DNA of 38,814 nt, taken from assembly GCA_017543025.1 (NCBI GenBank), contig JAFYGX010000142.1, forward strand, positions 1 through 38,814. Reading direction: 5' to 3'. This DNA is from Solobacterium sp. GTDB taxonomy: Bacteria > Bacillota_I > Bacilli_A > Erysipelotrichales > Erysipelotrichaceae. The notes beneath the pieces are model-generated. The model was not told the DNA's origin. It worked only from the letters and a program-made list of their open reading frames with translations, and made no database searches. A program made the position numbers and the translations under genes. Of this stretch, positions 38,564-38,814 are shown one piece after another (positions within the stretch are counted from its first letter, which is position 1; each line of letters starts with the position of its first letter).

Positions 38564-38814
38564 ATGAAACGAAAACGGAAACAGTTTCAGTTCAGGGATG
38601 ATCCGATGTTCTGCGCAGTTCTTGCAGGAGATAAGCAGCTGACAAAGGAATTTGCGGAAACGCTCCTTGGAAAAGAAATCGGCAAAGTGACATACCTCAA
38701 TGCACAGCAGGTGCTGAACTACAGCACAGACGCAAAGCATGTCAGACTTGATATTTATCTGAAATGCACCAGAGCGGGCGTTGTAAACATTGAAATGGAA
38801 AATGACAGAATAAA
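38564..38814 (+). CDS. PD-(D/E)XK nuclease-family transposase / Rpn-like protein (5' part)
   Basis: The first 83 residues of a protein cut by the window edge. FRDDPMFCAVLAGDKQLTKE, then a short spacer and VRLDIYLK followed by VVNIEMEN, match the start of PDDEXK_2/Rpn-type proteins. The nuclease Asp lies in RLD, and the Glu of the E-x-K/Q motif in IEM. Here the third position reads Glu (IEME) rather than the usual Gln. Family members are chromosomal, recombination-promoting nucleases that are abundant in gut Bacillota. GGGAGGAACAG precedes ATG 38564. Confidence 0.82.
   Translation, partial: MKRKRKQFQFRDDPMFCAVLAGDKQLTKEFAETLLGKEIGKVTYLNAQQVLNYSTDAKHVRLDIYLKCTRAGVVNIEMENDRI

Overview
The window looks like a chromosomal segment from a mid-GC gut Bacillota (Firmicutes). 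The best guess is an Erysipelotrichaceae-like lineage. This is inferred from purine-rich Shine-Dalgarno sites, a comFA-comFC pair, lipoproteins with Gram-positive lipoboxes, a BspA-LRR/DUF5648 surface protein, a CsoR repressor with a His-rich N-terminus and an Rpn/PDDEXK-type nuclease-transposase. No rRNA, tRNA, CRISPR array, insertion sequence or prophage was recognised. Gene density is high, and most genes sit in short operons separated by clear hairpin terminators.

Layout, left to right. 1-1952: a gene tail, a small-multidrug-export-like membrane protein, a candidate structured non-coding transcript with its own terminator, and ispD. 2019-5103: a DNA-damage-type operon (XRE repressor, ImmA/IrrE metallopeptidase, Y-family polymerase, YolD-like protein) behind a near-consensus promoter carrying a perfect dyad. 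5214-7907: a zinc-ribbon membrane protein, divergent from a Na/phosphate cotransporter with a PhoU-like tail. 8353-12830: a beta-helix lipoprotein, comFA-comFC (DNA uptake) and a ketopantoate reductase. 12903-15121, minus strand: traX-like, P-loop kinase and CPBP protease in one operon. 15424-19477: a secreted LRR/Ig/DUF5648 protein, a MATE exporter and an alpha/beta-hydrolase lipoprotein. 19600-23800: a degenerate-GGDEF/EAL phosphodiesterase, a CsoR-type repressor, an ECF S component and a cysteine-desulfidase-family enzyme. 23961-29680: a six-gene nickel/peptide-type ABC operon with an embedded methyltransferase. 29969-38814: two membrane proteins of unknown function, a large sensor-GGDEF-REC-GGDEF protein, a YdcF-family protein, a chloramphenicol-acetyltransferase-like protein, a KAP-type P-loop NTPase and the start of a PDDEXK-family gene.

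How genes work together. The XRE/ImmA pair plausibly controls the translesion polymerase by repressor cleavage rather than through LexA. The 31759 cyclase and 19600 phosphodiesterase are likely opposing c-di-GMP enzymes. The ABC operon has every part of an importer, and its methyltransferase may act on the cargo. Two genes, CPBP and the 29969 membrane protein, are each out of frame by one base at an A7/A8 tract within their first ten codons. Phase variation, slippage, programmed frameshifting or an assembly error could explain this. Three genes (ispD, csoR and 30568) have a -10 box six or seven bases before the ATG, no usable Shine-Dalgarno, and may be leaderless.
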